Shown here: positions 55,912 to 63,716 of the stretch, piece by piece
Numbering within the stretch: the stretch's first letter is position 1
How the letters are laid out: every line of letters starts with the position of its first letter
Assembly: GCA_036375165.1 (NCBI GenBank)
Contig: DASUSI010000155.1
Span: 62,001 to 126,000 of the forward strand
Length of the DNA stretch: 64,000 bases
Source: WHSM01 sp036375165
GTDB taxonomy: Bacteria; Actinomycetota; Actinomycetes; Mycobacteriales; Micromonosporaceae
Reading direction: 5' to 3'
Position numbers and translations under genes: made by a program
Notes under the pieces: generated by a model
Databases searched by the model: none
Told to the model about the DNA's origin: nothing
Seen by the model: only the letters and a program-made list of their open reading frames with translations

Positions 55912-56225
55912 ACCTGAAGCGAACTCCCCGGCGGATCGGGCTGAGATAATCTTGACATTTTCTTAACGGGAACCCTGGCGTTCTTGACGCGGACTTAGCG
56001 GCGTATCGCACCTCCGGCTCTGCGCCGCCATCACCCTGCCGCAGGGTCAGCCTTCCGGGGCTCGAACACGTCGATCGGCTCCTCCTGGTCCAGAGTGCTG
56101 TAGCCGTCGCTGTGGGTACGGCGGCGTAAGACTCCGTTTCCCGTGTTTGTCCCGTCCGCACAAGGACCGAAAGCGCGAGGCACGAATCGGAGACGATCAC
56201 AGCGGGTAGACGAGGCTGGCATTCT
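55912..56225 (-). promoter_or_regulatory. Upstream region of kimA
   Basis: A 314-base stretch between ppx and kimA. Bases 55946-55966 form an AT-rich pocket with a GATTAT-like -10 on the minus strand, followed by a leader of about 35 bases. That is too short for a full c-di-AMP riboswitch; none was recognised further upstream. A tentative small ORF occupies 56031-56222. Confidence 0.4.
56031..56222 (-). CDS. Tentative small ORF upstream of kimA
   Basis: A 63-codon frame whose last 40 codons have the GC-rich third positions of real genes (GNGVLRRRTHSDGYSTLDQ, then an acidic PIDVFEPRKADPAAG end). The first 23 codons look non-coding, so the true start may be internal. It has a TTA codon at 56127-56129. 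No ribosome site or known family was found, and it may be a remnant. Confidence 0.3.
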   Translation of the reverse strand: MPASSTRCDRLRFVPRAFGPCADGTNTGNGVLRRRTHSDGYSTLDQEEPIDVFEPRKADPAAG

Positions 56226-57140
56226 TCAGGCGAGGGAAAGCGCGATGCCGTCCAGGATGTCGTGCTCACTGGCGATCACGGAATCAGCCCCGACCCGTTC
56301 CATGACGATCCGCAGCACCAAGGCACCGGCACCGATCACGTCGGCTCTTCCCGGGTGCATCACCGGGATCGCGAGCCGCTGTTCCCGGGTGCTGGCGAGC
56401 AGGTCGGCGGTCACCCGGGCCACCGCCTGGTAGCCGACCCGGGCATGGTGGATGGCCTGCGGGTCGTACCGGGGAAGGTTCAGCGCGATGCCGGCAACGG
56501 TGGTGACCGAACCGGCCAGGCCGACCAGGGTGCGGGCCCGCCGCCCCGGCACCGTCTCCAGTGCCCGGTCGACGCCAGCGGTGATGTCCACTTCGGCGGC
56601 GACGACCTGGTCCGGGGTCGGCGGATCGTGCCGCAGGTGCCGCTCGGTCATCCGAACACACCCGATGTCCACACTCACCGCGGCCTCGGCGTCGGTGGCC
56701 CCCAGCACGAACTCAGTGGAGCCGCCACCGATGTCGACCACCAGGTACGGCGGCTCGGCGCGGTCGGGCAGCCCGCGAACCGCGCCGGTGAACGACAGGT
56801 GCGCCTCCTGCGCCCCGGTGATCACTTCGGGTTCGACGCCGAGTGTCCCGGTGACCATCTCCCGGAACTCCGCCGCGTTCGAGGCGTCCCGGGTGGCGCT
56901 GGTGGCGACCGTCCGGACCCGTTCGGCGTCCAACTCCCGGATCTGCGCGGCGTAGTCCGCCAGTGCTTTCCCGGTACGTGCCAGGGCGTCGGCCGCCAGC
57001 CGCCCGGTACGGTCCACGCCCTGGCCGAGCCGGACGATCTCCATCCGACGCACCACGTCGGTGAGTCGTCCCGCATCGAGGTCCGCGACCAGCAGTCGGA
57101 CGGAGTTGGTGCCGCAGTCGATCGCCGCCACCCGGGTCAT
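56226..57140 (-). CDS. ppx: Exopolyphosphatase/pppGpp phosphohydrolase family protein
   Basis: A 304-residue ASKHA-fold phosphatase with RVAAIDCGTNSVRLLVAD at the N-terminus, VVDIGGGSTEFVLG as the second phosphate loop and VGLAGSVTTVAG further on. It is the short Ppx/GppA form lacking the HD-like C-terminal domain, as in mycobacterial Ppx. ATG 57140 overlaps the DUF501 stop by 4 bases. Neighbouring eno, ftsB-like and DUF501 genes form the conserved actinobacterial block. Confidence 0.93.
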   Translation of the reverse strand: MTRVAAIDCGTNSVRLLVADLDAGRLTDVVRRMEIVRLGQGVDRTGRLAADALARTGKALADYAAQIRELDAERVRTVATSATRDASNAAEFREMVTGTLGVEPEVITGAQEAHLSFTGAVRGLPDRAEPPYLVVDIGGGSTEFVLGATDAEAAVSVDIGCVRMTERHLRHDPPTPDQVVAAEVDITAGVDRALETVPGRRARTLVGLAGSVTTVAGIALNLPRYDPQAIHHARVGYQAVARVTADLLASTREQRLAIPVMHPGRADVIGAGALVLRIVMERVGADSVIASEHDILDGIALSLA

Positions 57141-57664
57141 CCGTCGCCTTTCTCGCCGTCGGTAAGGGCCGGTTCGGACAGCGACACACACTGCCCGTCC
57201 CGCCACCAGTCACCGACCAGCTCCCGGGTCTCGTCGCCGAACGGATTGATCCCCGGCCCCACCGCGAGCGCGTGGGCCAGGTGCACGTGCAGGCACTTCA
57301 CCCGATCCGGCATACCACCGGCGGACACTCCGGCGATCTCCGGCACGTCGGCGATCTCGGAACGCCGGGTCAGGTAGTCCTGGTGGGCCCTCCGGTACCG
57401 GGTCGCCAGTTCCGGGTCGCTGGTGAGCCGCTCGGTCATCGCCCGCATCAGGCCCGATGCCTCCAGCCGGCCGACCGCGCTCGCCGCTCGGGGGCAGGTC
57501 AGATAGAACAGGGTCGGAAACGGCGTGCCGTCCGGGAGCCGGGGCGCGGTCCGTACCACGTCGGGAAGCCCGCACGGGCAACGGTGCGTGACCGCCTCGA
57601 TCCCCCGGGGCGGCCGGCCCAGTTGCGCCGCCACGACCTCCCGGTCCCACTCGTCAACCGTCAC
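57137..57664 (-). CDS. DUF501 family protein
   Basis: A 175-residue soluble protein with RPPRGIEAVTHRCPCGLPDVV (two conserved cysteines), LFYLTCPRAASAVGRLEASG and GGMPDRVKCLHVHLAHALAVG, which define DUF501. The Cys and His residues suggest a metal site. Function unknown, but the position between an ftsB-like gene and ppx is fixed across actinobacteria. GTG 57664 is taken as start; GTG 57673 three codons earlier is possible. Confidence 0.9.
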   Translation of the reverse strand: MTVDEWDREVVAAQLGRPPRGIEAVTHRCPCGLPDVVRTAPRLPDGTPFPTLFYLTCPRAASAVGRLEASGLMRAMTERLTSDPELATRYRRAHQDYLTRRSEIADVPEIAGVSAGGMPDRVKCLHVHLAHALAVGPGINPFGDETRELVGDWWRDGQCVSLSEPALTDGEKGDG

Positions 57665-57710
57665 GAGTTCCACCCGCCGGGTCGGGGTGGTCCCGCCGGG
57701 TCGACACGGT

Positions 57711-58253
57711 TCACCGGCCCGCCCGGTCAGCGGCGGCAATGCTGCCCCACATCCGCTCGTGCCACGCGCCGCCCTTCCCGCCGTGCCGGGCGGCGGGGTC
57801 CTCGCTGGCCCGGTCAGGTCCAAGGTCCACCACCACGTACGGCACCTCGTCCGGGCGGATGTAGTACAGCCGGCTGCGCGCCTGGGCCCGGACGTATTCC
57901 GGGTCCTGCCACTTGTCCAGCTCCTCCTCCAGCGCCTCGATCCGCTTCACCTGGTCACGCTGCGACTCGGTGAGCCGCTCGATCTGGGCCCGCTGGGTGA
58001 GGTAGGTACGCACCGGGTAGGCGTACGCCAGCACCAGGGCGGAGAGCACCAGGGCGAGGATGGCGGCCCGGCCGGTGAACCGGCCCCGGGGCCGGGGCGC
58101 CCGGATCCGCTTCGCCGTGCCGTGGCTGACCCGGGTCCGCCGGGCCGCCGGCCGGTCGTCGGACCGGCCGTGGGAGCGTGTGGCGGCACCGGCCGGCCGC
58201 CGGGGCCGGGCTCGGCCGGGCCTTTGGCCGCTCGGGGTACGCCGTGGTGCCAC
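57711..58253 (-). CDS. FtsB/DivIC-like septum formation initiator
   Basis: A 180-residue bitopic membrane protein: a basic, disordered Arg/Pro/Gly-rich head of about 65 residues, one membrane helix (LALVLSALVLAYAYPV), then a coiled coil (RAQIERLTESQRDQVKRIEA) and the septum-initiator motif WQDPEYVRAQARSRLYYIRP. It should bind FtsL/FtsQ in the divisome. GTG 58253 with GGAG nine bases ahead starts it 5 bases after the eno stop. Confidence 0.9.
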   Translation of the reverse strand: MAPRRTPSGQRPGRARPRRPAGAATRSHGRSDDRPAARRTRVSHGTAKRIRAPRPRGRFTGRAAILALVLSALVLAYAYPVRTYLTQRAQIERLTESQRDQVKRIEALEEELDKWQDPEYVRAQARSRLYYIRPDEVPYVVVDLGPDRASEDPAARHGGKGGAWHERMWGSIAAADRAGR

Positions 58254-58258
58254 CAGCC

Positions 58259-59557
58259 CTACTCCTCGACAGAGTCCTGATCGGCAACATATCGGGGAAA
58301 CGCACCGATGCCCGCGTACCGCGCCGCGTCGCCGAGTTCCTCCTCGATCCGCAACAACTGGTTGTACTTGGCGACGCGTTCCGAACGCGCCGGAGCACCA
58401 GTCTTGATCTGCCCGCACCCGGTGGCGACCGCGAGGTCCGCGATCGTCGTGTCCTCGGTCTCACCGGAACGGTGGCTCATCATGCACCGGTAGCCGTTTC
58501 GATGCGCGAGATCCACGGCGTCGAGGGTCTCGGTGAGCGAACCGATCTGGTTGACCTTCACCAGCACGGCGTTGGCGACCACGCCGTTGATGCCGCGGGC
58601 GATCCGTTCCGGGTTGGTGACGAACAGGTCGTCGCCGACCAGTTGCACCCGGTCGCCCAGCTCACCGGTCAGAGCGGCCCAGCCGTCCCAGTCCTCCTCG
58701 CCCAGCGGGTCCTCGATGGACACGATCGGGTACGCGTCGAGCAGGTCGGCGTAGTAGCCGATCATCTCCTGGGCGTCCTTGCGCCGGCCCTCGAAGGTGT
58801 AGGAGCCGTTGTGGTGGAACTCGGTGGCGGCCACGTCCAGCGCGAGCACGATGTCGCTGCCGAGGTCGTATCCGGCTTGTGCGATCGCGGTCGCGATCAG
58901 GTCCAGGGCATCCGCGTTGGCACCGAGATTGGGTGCGAAACCACCCTCGTCGCCGAGACCGGTGGACAGTCCTTTGCTCTTCAGCACCTTCTTGAGGGCG
59001 TGGTAGGTCTCAGCGCCCCAGCGCAGCGCTTCGCCGAAGGTCGGTGCCCCGATCGGGGCGATCATGAACTCCTGGACGTCGATGTTGCTGTCGGCGTGCG
59101 CTCCGCCGTTCAGGATGTTCAGCATCGGGACCGGCAGCAGGTGGGCGTTGGGGCCGCCGAGGTAGCGGAACAGCGGAAGTTGCGCCGACTCGGCGGCGGC
59201 CTTGGCCACCGCGAGCGAGACCCCCAGGATGGCGTTCGCGCCGAGCTGGCTCTTGTCGGGGGTGCCGTCGAGGTCCAGCATGGCCTGGTCGATCGTGCGC
59301 TGCTCGCTGGCCTCCAGGTCGTGCAGCTTCTCGGCTAGGGCGGCGATGTTGCCGACCGCCGTCGCCACGCCCTTGCCGCCGTAGCGCCGCTCGTCGTCGT
59401 CCCGCAGCTCGAGCGCCTCGAACTGCCCGGTGGAGGCGCCGGAGGGGACCGCGGCCCGGCCCACCGTGCCGTCGCTGAGGACGACCTCCACCTCGACCGT
59501 CGGGTTGCCCCGCGAGTCCAGGATCTCCCTGCCGACGATGCCCTCGATGCTGGCCAC
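58259..59557 (-). CDS. eno: Enolase
   Basis: A 432-residue enolase converting 2-phosphoglycerate to PEP. Features are ILDSRGNPTVEVEV, GGAHADSNIDVQEFMI, catalytic Glu in GLGDEGGFAPNL, metal ligands DVAATEF and SIEDPLGEEDW, Lys in LVKVNQIGSLTETL, and the signature MMSHRSGETEDTTIADL. GTG 59557 is preceded by GGAGGAG. First gene of the eno-ftsB-DUF501-ppx run, a conserved actinobacterial block. Confidence 0.98.
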   Translation of the reverse strand: MASIEGIVGREILDSRGNPTVEVEVVLSDGTVGRAAVPSGASTGQFEALELRDDDERRYGGKGVATAVGNIAALAEKLHDLEASEQRTIDQAMLDLDGTPDKSQLGANAILGVSLAVAKAAAESAQLPLFRYLGGPNAHLLPVPMLNILNGGAHADSNIDVQEFMIAPIGAPTFGEALRWGAETYHALKKVLKSKGLSTGLGDEGGFAPNLGANADALDLIATAIAQAGYDLGSDIVLALDVAATEFHHNGSYTFEGRRKDAQEMIGYYADLLDAYPIVSIEDPLGEEDWDGWAALTGELGDRVQLVGDDLFVTNPERIARGINGVVANAVLVKVNQIGSLTETLDAVDLAHRNGYRCMMSHRSGETEDTTIADLAVATGCGQIKTGAPARSERVAKYNQLLRIEEELGDAARYAGIGAFPRYVADQDSVEE

Positions 59558-59860
59558 GTGATCGCTCCTCCGCTTGATGCCCCATGTGGCGGCGGTACCC
59601 GGACGGCGCTGTCCCCCAACTGCCTCGTTCCGCGAGACTAGCGAGCAGCCTGCGGTCGCGGTCATTCGGCCACCCCCGGCGGACCAGCGGCCGGGACCCC
59701 TGGGACGCCGCTCTCCTCTCGACACCCGTCACACACCGGCATTCTGCTACCTGGCAGACAGGTTGTATTCATTCCGACCACCTCTGATCTAGACATGGCC
59801 TCATGCACAATGGCAAATACCCACCTCGCATCGCGAGGCATATGGGGGAGGGAGCGGTCG
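59558..59860. promoter_or_regulatory. Divergent promoter region of eno and the DUF6232 gene
   Basis: A 303-base gene-free stretch between divergent genes. It contains ACCTG-N5-CAGGT (59750-59764), a small dyad in a locally AT-rich zone, and no convincing small ORF. Promoters for both directions are expected here; none matches consensus well. Confidence 0.4.
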
Positions 59861-60358
59861 ATGATTCAGAGGTCTCCCAGCGAACCGCGCGCCAGGACCT
59901 TCTACGCGACAGACGACGTGATCGTCACCGACACGTGGCTGGTGGTGGGCCGACGGCGGATGCTGATCCAACAGCTACGCAACCCGCAGGTCGCCCAGCC
60001 ACGGCCAAGCCGGGTGCCGGCCGGACTGGCGGTGGCAGCGGCCTTGATTCCGGCGGTGGCGGCAGCCACGCGGGTCGGAACGCTGGCCGCATGGATCGCC
60101 GTCGTCCTTGGCACCGGACTGGTTCTGGGCGTCGCGGTGTGGTTGCGCGCCACGGAGGTGCCCCACCTCGTACTGCACGCGGACTACCAGGGGGTACCCG
60201 CCGCACCCGTGTTCTGGAGCCGGGACCCGCGGGTTTTCGGACAGGTCACCCGAGCGGTGCTGAGGGCCCGGGAATCGTCAGGTCAGCCCCGGAGATCCGG
60301 AGGTATTCCGGCGGGTCTGTCCCAGAATAGCCACCATTCCGGCCGTCAGGCCGTGTAG
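59861..60358 (+). CDS. DUF6232 family membrane protein
   Basis: A 165-residue protein with the DUF6232 opening FYATDDVIVTDTWLVVGRRR followed by IQQLRNPQVAQ, then two membrane helices (about residues 52-100) and a short cytoplasmic tail. Family members lie near WhiJ/DUF397-type regulators in actinobacteria, as here. Function unknown. ATG 59861 follows GGGAGGGAG. The last 20 residues are low-complexity. Confidence 0.75.
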   Translation: MIQRSPSEPRARTFYATDDVIVTDTWLVVGRRRMLIQQLRNPQVAQPRPSRVPAGLAVAAALIPAVAAATRVGTLAAWIAVVLGTGLVLGVAVWLRATEVPHLVLHADYQGVPAAPVFWSRDPRVFGQVTRAVLRARESSGQPRRSGGIPAGLSQNSHHSGRQAV

Positions 60359-60505
60359 TGCGCTGGTCGCACCGAAGGTGTAGTGTTCCTGCACTGCCAC
60401 GTGGCCGCCATACAGCGGATTGACGTGTGGAAACCTGAAACCTGGCGCATGGCTACCATGCAGATGGCTGTGCTGGAATACATGGATAGGTGCCGGACTG
60501 TGACG

Positions 60506-61372
60506 ATGGCAACGGAGCAGAGTCCAGCGATCGGCCGGCGGCGGCTGCGCATCGAACTTCGGCGGGCACGCGAGGCGGCGAACCTGACACAGGACCAGGT
60601 GGTCCGGGAACTGGACTGGTCGCTGTCCAAACTGATCCGGATCGAGACCGGCGCGGTCGGAGTGTCCACCACGGACCTGCGGGCACTGCTCCAACTCTAT
60701 GGAATCACCGACCCGGAACGGGTCCGGGAACTCACGGATATGGCTCGCGCGTCGAGGCGCAAGCCGGCGTGGTGGAGCGCCTACCGCGACCTGCTTTCAG
60801 AGGCGTACCGCAAGTACGCCGAACTGGAGGGAGCGGCCTCGGTCATTCAGGTCTTCAATCCGCTGCTGGTGTTCGGTCCACTGCAGACCCGCGAGTACGC
60901 CCACGCGATCGTCACGTCAGGCGGCCCCAGCGAACTCTCCGATGAGGACATCGAAAAGCTCGTCGAATTCCGGATGATCCGGCAACGGGAACTGTTCGGA
61001 AACCCCCAGTGCCAGGTGACGGTGCTGCTCGGTGAAGCGGCAGTGCGGCAGTTGGTCGGTGACCCACAGGCAATGCGGGAGCAGCTCGGGTTCCTCCGGG
61101 ACAGCGACCAGGCGGGCCTCACCCTTCGCGTGGTGCCCTTCGGTTCCGGTGCGCATCCCGGGCTGGCCGGAGCCTTCACGATCCTGGGATTCCCAGATCC
61201 AGTCGATGACGACGTGCTCTGCCTCGACGGGATAATGAACGACATCATCGAACGGGACAACGCCGAACTGGTCTCCGAGTACAAGTCCGCGTTCAACCGT
61301 CTGGAGGTACTCGCGCTCAGCCCTGAAGAGACCTCGGCGCTGTTGACCCGACTCATCGAAGACCTGAAGTAA
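60506..61372 (+). CDS. HTH (XRE) regulator with DUF5753 domain, WhiJ-like
   Basis: A 288-residue DNA-binding protein. The helix-turn-helix is near the N-terminus (LRRAREAANLTQDQVVRELDWSLS), and a DUF5753 ligand-type domain fills residues 95-285 (YAELEGAASVIQVFNPLLVFG). Such regulators pair with small DUF397 proteins, here 267 bases downstream, as in the whiJ loci of Streptomyces. Start uncertain: GTG 60500 or ATG 60482 would add two or eight codons. Confidence 0.88.
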   Translation: MATEQSPAIGRRRLRIELRRAREAANLTQDQVVRELDWSLSKLIRIETGAVGVSTTDLRALLQLYGITDPERVRELTDMARASRRKPAWWSAYRDLLSEAYRKYAELEGAASVIQVFNPLLVFGPLQTREYAHAIVTSGGPSELSDEDIEKLVEFRMIRQRELFGNPQCQVTVLLGEAAVRQLVGDPQAMREQLGFLRDSDQAGLTLRVVPFGSGAHPGLAGAFTILGFPDPVDDDVLCLDGIMNDIIERDNAELVSEYKSAFNRLEVLALSPEETSALLTRLIEDLK

Positions 61373-61639
61373 CAGCCGACCACTGGCTTGCAGAGCGCTT
61401 GCGGCTTTGCGGCGACGGCCTCAGCGCGCACGGTTCGCCAGGGGTCGTCGCCGTCGGCGCGGTGCCGTTCCGGCCAGGACTCGTATCCGGTGTGGAAGAG
61501 ACTCCGCGAGCCCTGGGCGCACCAGCCGGAGATTTCCCGCCGTGTTCATCTTTGCACGGCTGTATGCGTACAGTGGGAAGTTAGTCACCGTCCGTGTATT
61601 GGCGGACGGCGGATACGCCGCGGCACACGAGGGGGCAGC

Positions 61640-61846
61640 GTGACGATGCCGCACAAGTCGGCGGCGCGGTGGCGCAAGACCAGTCGTAGTACCGGCCAGA
61701 CGGCCTGCGTGGAGTTCACGCTCGCTGGTGACTGGGTGCTGGTACGTGACTCCAAGGACCCCGCCGGAACCCGGTTGCGGATCACCCGGGCCGAATGGCT
61801 CACCTTCGTCCGCGCGGTACGCGACCGCGAGTTCCTCCCCCGCTGA
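61640..61846 (+). CDS. DUF397 domain protein (BldB-like partner)
   Basis: A 68-residue DUF397 protein: WRKTSRSTGQTACVEFTLAGDW, then VLVRDSKDPAGTRLRITRAEW and a C-terminal FVRAVRDREF. BldB of Streptomyces belongs to this family. It is the functional partner of the DUF5753 regulator just upstream. GTG 61640 follows a G-rich stretch. The gap between the two is longer than usual, so each may have its own promoter. Confidence 0.9.
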   Translation: MTMPHKSAARWRKTSRSTGQTACVEFTLAGDWVLVRDSKDPAGTRLRITRAEWLTFVRAVRDREFLPR

Positions 61847-62089
61847 GGCGTCACGTTCGGTGACACGGGCGGTCGGATCCGGCTCCACCGGGGACCCTTC
61901 GCGTACAGGTGGCGCTGGCCGCCGCGGTCGCGACCCCGATCCCGTACGGTGGCACGGATCGGGGAGTGAACCGCGCCCCGCACGCCATAACGTGGATCCC
62001 GGCAGTGCGGGACCGGCGGCCATCCGTCGAACGCAGTGGCCGGCACCGGAGAAGCGGACCAGCAACACCTCGCAGGGAGGGCGACACAG

Positions 62090-62617
62090 ATGAGCGACGG
62101 CTACGACCCGAATGTCGACGTTGACGGCGACGGCACCTGGGACGACGTCCACACCGAATCGGACGGCCACGGTGGCTACACCATCACCGCCGACATGAAC
62201 AGCGACGGGGTCGCCGACTTCGAGGGGCGCGACAAGGACGGGGACGGGATCGTCGAGGACGCCTACTACGACACCGACCACGACGGCAAGGCCGACGAGC
62301 ACTGGGCCGACGAGGACGGCGACGGGTACCTCACGGCGGTGACCATGGACCGCAACGAAGACGGTGCCGTGGACGGCGTCGGCCGGGACCGCAACGAAGA
62401 CGGCGCGATGGACGTGGCCACGCTGGACGACAACTACAACGGCAAGCCCGACACTCACGTCCGCGACGACAACTACGACGGCTACGTGGACACCTACGCC
62501 ACCGACCCCGACGAGGACGGCGCGTGGGACAAGACGGTCAGCGACACCGACTTCGACGGCAGCTTCGACACCGCCCACTACGGTGACCCGGACACCAACC
62601 CGCTGGTCGCCAAGTAA
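62090..62617 (+). CDS. Acidic DxDxDG repeat protein (calcium-type loops)
   Basis: A 175-residue, very acidic protein built from about twelve repeats of 12-14 residues, each with a DxDxDG-like core: DVDGDG, DMNSDG, DKDGDG, DTDHDG, DEDGDG, DRNEDG (twice), DDNYNG, DDNYDG, DPDEDG and DTDFDG. This is the calcium-binding loop of EF-hand, dockerin or type 3 thrombospondin repeats. No signal peptide, cysteine or membrane helix is seen, so it may be cytoplasmic. GGGAGGG precedes ATG 62090. Function unknown. Confidence 0.8.
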   Translation: MSDGYDPNVDVDGDGTWDDVHTESDGHGGYTITADMNSDGVADFEGRDKDGDGIVEDAYYDTDHDGKADEHWADEDGDGYLTAVTMDRNEDGAVDGVGRDRNEDGAMDVATLDDNYNGKPDTHVRDDNYDGYVDTYATDPDEDGAWDKTVSDTDFDGSFDTAHYGDPDTNPLVAK

Positions 62618-62630
62618 CCCCGTACCACGG

Positions 62631-62653
62631 CAAGACCATGGACAAGACCATGG
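62631..62653 (+). repeat. Two 11-base direct repeats after the acidic repeat gene
   Basis: CAAGACCATGG occurs at 62631-62641 and 62643-62653, and GGTTCCGATCC is duplicated in tandem at 62699-62709 and 62710-62720 on the other side of the hairpin. They flank the terminator and look like slippage products. Confidence 0.6.
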
Positions 62654-62659
62654 GCAAGG

Positions 62660-62701
62660 ACCTGGAAAGGTACCGCGACGATTCGCGGTACCTTTCCAGG
62701 T
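62660..62701. terminator. Bidirectional 19-bp perfect hairpin
   Basis: Bases 62660-62678 pair perfectly with 62683-62701 around the loop CGAT; the arm begins ACCTGGAAAGG. It lies between convergent genes (stops at 62617 and 62730) and the stem is the longest perfect inverted repeat in the window. The outer arms carry TTTCC/GGAAA, but no T-run follows. Confidence 0.8.
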
Positions 62702-62729
62702 TCCGATCCGGTTCCGATCCGAAGGTTGG

Positions 62730-63713
62730 CTACCGAGCCTGCGTTTCGATCGCCCGGACCTGATCGGCGTACCGGAGAGCCGCCTGGCGCAGCGCCCCTT
62801 CGGCGTCCAGGCCGGCCGCCACTGCGTCGGACACCGCGGCGAGCAGTGCCTGACCGAGGGCGGTTTCGTCCCCAGTGGCTTCGGCCGGGGCCGGCGGCAC
62901 CGGAGCCTCGACACCCGCCCGCCTCGCCCGGGACAGCAACTTCGTCGCCAACGCGAGCGCCGGCTGCGACAGCGCGACACCGTCCATAGCGGACTCCCGA
63001 GACTTCTCCGCTTTCTTGATCTCCTCCCAGTTGGCCGCCACGTGCTCGGCACCCTCGACGCTTTCACCGGCGAACACGTGCGGGTGTCGGCGTACCAGCT
63101 TCTCGACCAGGTCCCCGGAGACCTCGTCGATCGACCACCGCTCGTCCTCCGGCAGTTCCTCGGCCAGCCGGGCGTGGAAGACCACCTGCAGCAGGACGTC
63201 GCCCAACTCCTCACGCAACGCTGCGAGGTCTCCCCGGACCAGCTCGTCGTACGCTTCGTACGCCTCTTCCAACAGGTAACGGGCCAGGGACTGGTGGGTC
63301 TGGGCGGCATCCCACGGGCAGCCACCCGGCGAGCGCAGCCGGTCCATCACCGCCACCACGTCGAGCAGTCTGGCGCCGGGCGGGTCCCAGGACCCGTACA
63401 CCAGCTCCAACTCGGCGGTGCCGGGCTCCCGTGCCAGGCGCATCCCCACCTGGCGGGCGATCGGGGCGTCACCGTCCGGTCCGGCCAGCCACACCACGGT
63501 CTGGTCGGCCACGGCGAGCAGCACCCCGGCCACCGTCGCCGGATCACCGCCGATCAGCTTCACCTCGACCCCGGTGGTACGCAGCGCGTCGGCCTGCGGA
63601 GAGTCCGCCGCCGCGTACACCGGAGCGGCGCGGACCAGGTCCCACGCCTGCGCGGTGAGCAGGCCGGCGGGTAGTCGGGGTGAGGTGACCAGCAGCACGA
63701 TTCGTTCAGGCAT
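62730..63713 (-). CDS. mazG: Nucleoside triphosphate pyrophosphohydrolase MazG
   Basis: A 327-residue MazG. The N-terminal 115 residues are the actinobacterial extension resembling a tetrapyrrole methylase-like fold, and the MazG domain follows with RLRSPGGCPWDAAQTHQSLARYLLEEAYEA, the EExxE-type metal motif in YLLEEAYEAYDE, and ELGDVLLQVVFHA. It hydrolyses NTPs to NMP and PPi, clearing damaged nucleotides. The start is 3 bases beyond the stop of mfd. Confidence 0.94.
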   Translation of the reverse strand: MPERIVLLVTSPRLPAGLLTAQAWDLVRAAPVYAAADSPQADALRTTGVEVKLIGGDPATVAGVLLAVADQTVVWLAGPDGDAPIARQVGMRLAREPGTAELELVYGSWDPPGARLLDVVAVMDRLRSPGGCPWDAAQTHQSLARYLLEEAYEAYDELVRGDLAALREELGDVLLQVVFHARLAEELPEDERWSIDEVSGDLVEKLVRRHPHVFAGESVEGAEHVAANWEEIKKAEKSRESAMDGVALSQPALALATKLLSRARRAGVEAPVPPAPAEATGDETALGQALLAAVSDAVAAGLDAEGALRQAALRYADQVRAIETQAR

Positions 63714-63716
63714 CGC

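Noticed and set aside
55912..56225. c-di-AMP (ydaO-type) riboswitch ahead of kimA
   Set aside because: I looked for the conserved elements on the minus strand because the riboswitch class is named for this gene family, but found no convincing match, and the probable leader is only about 35 bases. A covariance-model search would settle it.
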